Part shown: positions 5,850 to 7,235 of the stretch, one piece after another
How the letters are laid out: each line of letters starts with the position of its first letter
How positions within the stretch are numbered: position 1 is the first letter of the stretch
Assembly (NCBI GenBank): GCA_003228415.1
Contig: QIDL01000244.1
Location: forward strand, 1-7,235
Direction of reading: 5' to 3'
Length of the DNA stretch: 7,235 nt
From: Gammaproteobacteria bacterium
Lineage (GTDB): Bacteria; Pseudomonadota; Gammaproteobacteria; Pseudomonadales; Azotimanducaceae
The notes under the pieces: generated by a model
What the model saw: only the letters and a program-made list of their open reading frames with translations
What the model was told of the DNA's origin: nothing
The model's database searches: none
Position numbers and translations under genes: made by a program

Positions 5850-6138
5850 CCTCCGGCAGAGCAATGGCGACCTCCGGTGTCGTCAGAGGCGAAATTTCCG
5901 TGAAAATCGCCTCGTCGAGCCGGACATCATGTCGCGGGAAACCCTTCTGATCCTGGTAAGGCGTCTCCGCCTCCGTCGGCAATGGCAGAGGGGCTCCTTC
6001 GATTCCCTGCATCTGAGACCCCCCGGGAACCGCTTCGGCAGCCAGGACCGTCATCGAGCCGAGCGACGCCGCCACCCAGATGATCGAACTCAAACTAGCG
6101 TGCATAACGAAGCGAGAAGAATATCTGCGAACCTTCAT
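5836..6138 (-). CDS. Small exported protein of unknown function, overlapping tpsB
   Basis: I do not recognise this 100-residue protein. It starts with a Sec-type signal peptide: a basic n-region (MKVRRYSSRF), a hydrophobic core (IIWVAASLGSMTVLA) and an Ala-rich cleavage region (AAEA) at about residues 33-36. The mature part of about 65 residues is Pro- and acid-rich, with GIEGAPLPLPTEAE, a central DQKGFPRHDVRLDEAIF and an acidic end (PEDQDH). It has no cysteines and no second hydrophobic span, so it is probably periplasmic or secreted. ATG 6138 is well supported by AGGAGGT seven bases upstream; an internal ATG at 6105 lacks a ribosome-binding site and would remove the basic n-region. The gene overlaps the end of tpsB by 44 nt in a different frame, so it is in that operon. 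It is far too short to be a typical TpsA exoprotein and has no visible TPS domain. A role as accessory to the secretion system is only a guess. Confidence 0.68.
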   Translation of the reverse strand: MKVRRYSSRFVMHASLSSIIWVAASLGSMTVLAAEAVPGGSQMQGIEGAPLPLPTEAETPYQDQKGFPRHDVRLDEAIFTEISPLTTPEVAIALPEDQDH

Positions 6139-7235
6139 CGTTCAGACCTCCTGTGCCTTTGGCGGTGATGGGAAACGCCCAGCTCAAGCGACTCATAAAG
6201 TATCTGCTCAACCGCGCATCCCAGGACATACCCAGGTTCGCGACATGAGCCCAACCAGGCGTCAAGCTGTTGCGGTCTTTGCCATAACCAACATCTGCAA
6301 ACCAGGACAGTTCACCAAGCGCTAACGGAGTACGCAGATCCACCCGCATGATCATGCCCTGGTCGGCCAGATAAACGTCCCGTTCGAATCCTCTGGCACC
6401 GGTAACTCCACCGAGCGCAAGGCGTCGGGTACTCGGCAGCTGCATACTGCTGAGCTGGCCGTTGAATTCCAGCGAGATCTTCTGTCGGCCGGGCAGCAGC
6501 GGAAGATCGAATGGGTGCCAGCCAAACAGGCGAACACCCATATCCCAGAAACCGCTATCCTGACCAGCGAACGTGTCTCCGCCGATCCGACCTGCATCGG
6601 CATAGATCTTGAAATCCGCAGCAATGTGGGAGCTATCCCACACACGCCGCGTATTCAGCGCGGCCGACAGCATGCCGACCCGTTGGTCGATTTTCTGTTC
6701 CGTCGTCTGCCAGTCGAGCTTGTGGTAGGCCACACCCAATTCATAGGAGAGCCCTGCCTGGCGATCTCGAAAAACGAATTTTTCCATTCGCCCATCGAGC
6801 AACCAGCCATCCCCATCGATGTCACCGGTACTGAAGTCGGTTCGGGTAAGGCGGCCGCTAAGCTGAGCCCTTCCGGCGACAGGGGTAGCGTATTCGGCAA
6901 CTCCATACAGCTGATTTGACGGATCGACCGCGGCGATCAGCCCCAGTCGGATGATGTCGCCGCGGCCGCTTGGGTTGACCACATCAGCACCCAGTACCAG
7001 GCGCCGCTTACCGGTGGAGTTATCTCCGTAGTTGTCAATGCCCACATCGGCATGCCAGGTACGTCGTTCAGATACCTCCAGATTGAGGCGTGTTTCTCCC
7101 ACCTCGGCACCCGGCTCGAAGTTGGCCTGGGCGGTAAATCCCGGCGATTGATTCAATGCATAGAGTCGCGTGCTGATCGCCTTGAATGTGATTGGTTCGT
7201 CCACCAGGTCCCGGAACCGCGCTGCGAATCCAGCG
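6095..7235 (-). CDS. Two-partner-secretion outer-membrane transporter (TpsB, ShlB/FhaC family), C-terminal part
   Basis: TpsB proteins are 16-stranded outer-membrane barrels with two periplasmic POTRA domains that export a TpsA partner. About 379 residues are visible; the start and first POTRA domain lie beyond the right edge, and the frame is open to the last base. The first 55 or so visible residues are the end of POTRA 2 (SPGFTAQANFEPG, then TRLNLEVSE), followed by the barrel entry VGIDNYGDNSTGKRRLVLG. Alternating-residue strands follow. GARGFERDV, about residues 280-288 of the visible part, corresponds to the conserved RGF/RGY motif of loop 6. The last strand reads SQIFFSLRYAR. It ends in Arg rather than the terminal aromatic usual for outer-membrane barrels. 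A DIDGDG loop (6811-6828) resembles a calcium-binding loop. A GTG at 7204 is not a real start, as it lies in mid-domain. The downstream exported-protein gene overlaps the 3' end. Confidence 0.87.
   Translation of the reverse strand, partial: AGFAARFRDLVDEPITFKAISTRLYALNQSPGFTAQANFEPGAEVGETRLNLEVSERRTWHADVGIDNYGDNSTGKRRLVLGADVVNPSGRGDIIRLGLIAAVDPSNQLYGVAEYATPVAGRAQLSGRLTRTDFSTGDIDGDGWLLDGRMEKFVFRDRQAGLSYELGVAYHKLDWQTTEQKIDQRVGMLSAALNTRRVWDSSHIAADFKIYADAGRIGGDTFAGQDSGFWDMGVRLFGWHPFDLPLLPGRQKISLEFNGQLSSMQLPSTRRLALGGVTGARGFERDVYLADQGMIMRVDLRTPLALGELSWFADVGYGKDRNSLTPGWAHVANLGMSWDARLSRYFMSRLSWAFPITAKGTGGLNDEGSQIFFSLRYAR

Overview
This window looks like chromosomal DNA of a moderately GC-rich Gammaproteobacterium, probably environmental. 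The basis is the protein families present: a DUF6279-type outer-membrane lipoprotein, a TpsB/FhaC-type outer-membrane transporter, a glutamine-synthetase-like ligase paired with a class I amidotransferase, and a CoA-ligase/CoA-transferase pair. The genus cannot be fixed from this sequence. I saw no rRNA, tRNA, CRISPR array, transposase or phage gene.

Left part (1-1770, minus strand): an acyl-CoA ligase gene is followed, with a 4-nt GTGA overlap, by the start of a CaiB/BaiF-type CoA-transferase that runs off the left edge. Together they suggest acyl-CoA catabolism. The ligase is broken: the reading frame shifts at a run of five G (minus strand), and about 13-17 residues just upstream of the GSTEGG motif appear to be missing. 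It is either a pseudogene or an assembly error.

Middle (1804-2492, plus strand): an intergenic region of about 190 nt leads into a two-gene unit, an unrecognised 88-residue single-membrane-span protein followed by a 72-residue PspC-domain protein. A good sigma-54-type -24/-12 element (TGGCACG-N4-TTGAA) lies just upstream. This would fit envelope-stress control like that of the classical phage-shock operon.

Right-centre (2538-5570, minus strand): a compact three-gene operon runs glutamine-synthetase-like ligase, class I glutamine-amidotransferase-like hydrolase, then DUF6279 lipoprotein. The first two overlap slightly and the third has its ribosome-binding site on the second's stop codon. The ligase/hydrolase pair resembles known gamma-glutamylation routes for amines (PuuA/PuuD for putrescine, AtdA1/AtdA2-type for aniline, IpuC/IpuF for isopropylamine). 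The amine substrate is unknown. The upstream region carries one perfect and one near-perfect DnaA-box sequence in tandem.

Right end (5836-7235, minus strand): the C-terminal two thirds of a two-partner-secretion transporter (TpsB, ShlB/FhaC family) overlaps a 100-residue exported protein of unknown function by 44 nt. That gene has a very strong ribosome-binding site and a probable intrinsic terminator folded around its stop codon. The start of tpsB and anything before it, including a possible TpsA partner, lie outside the window.
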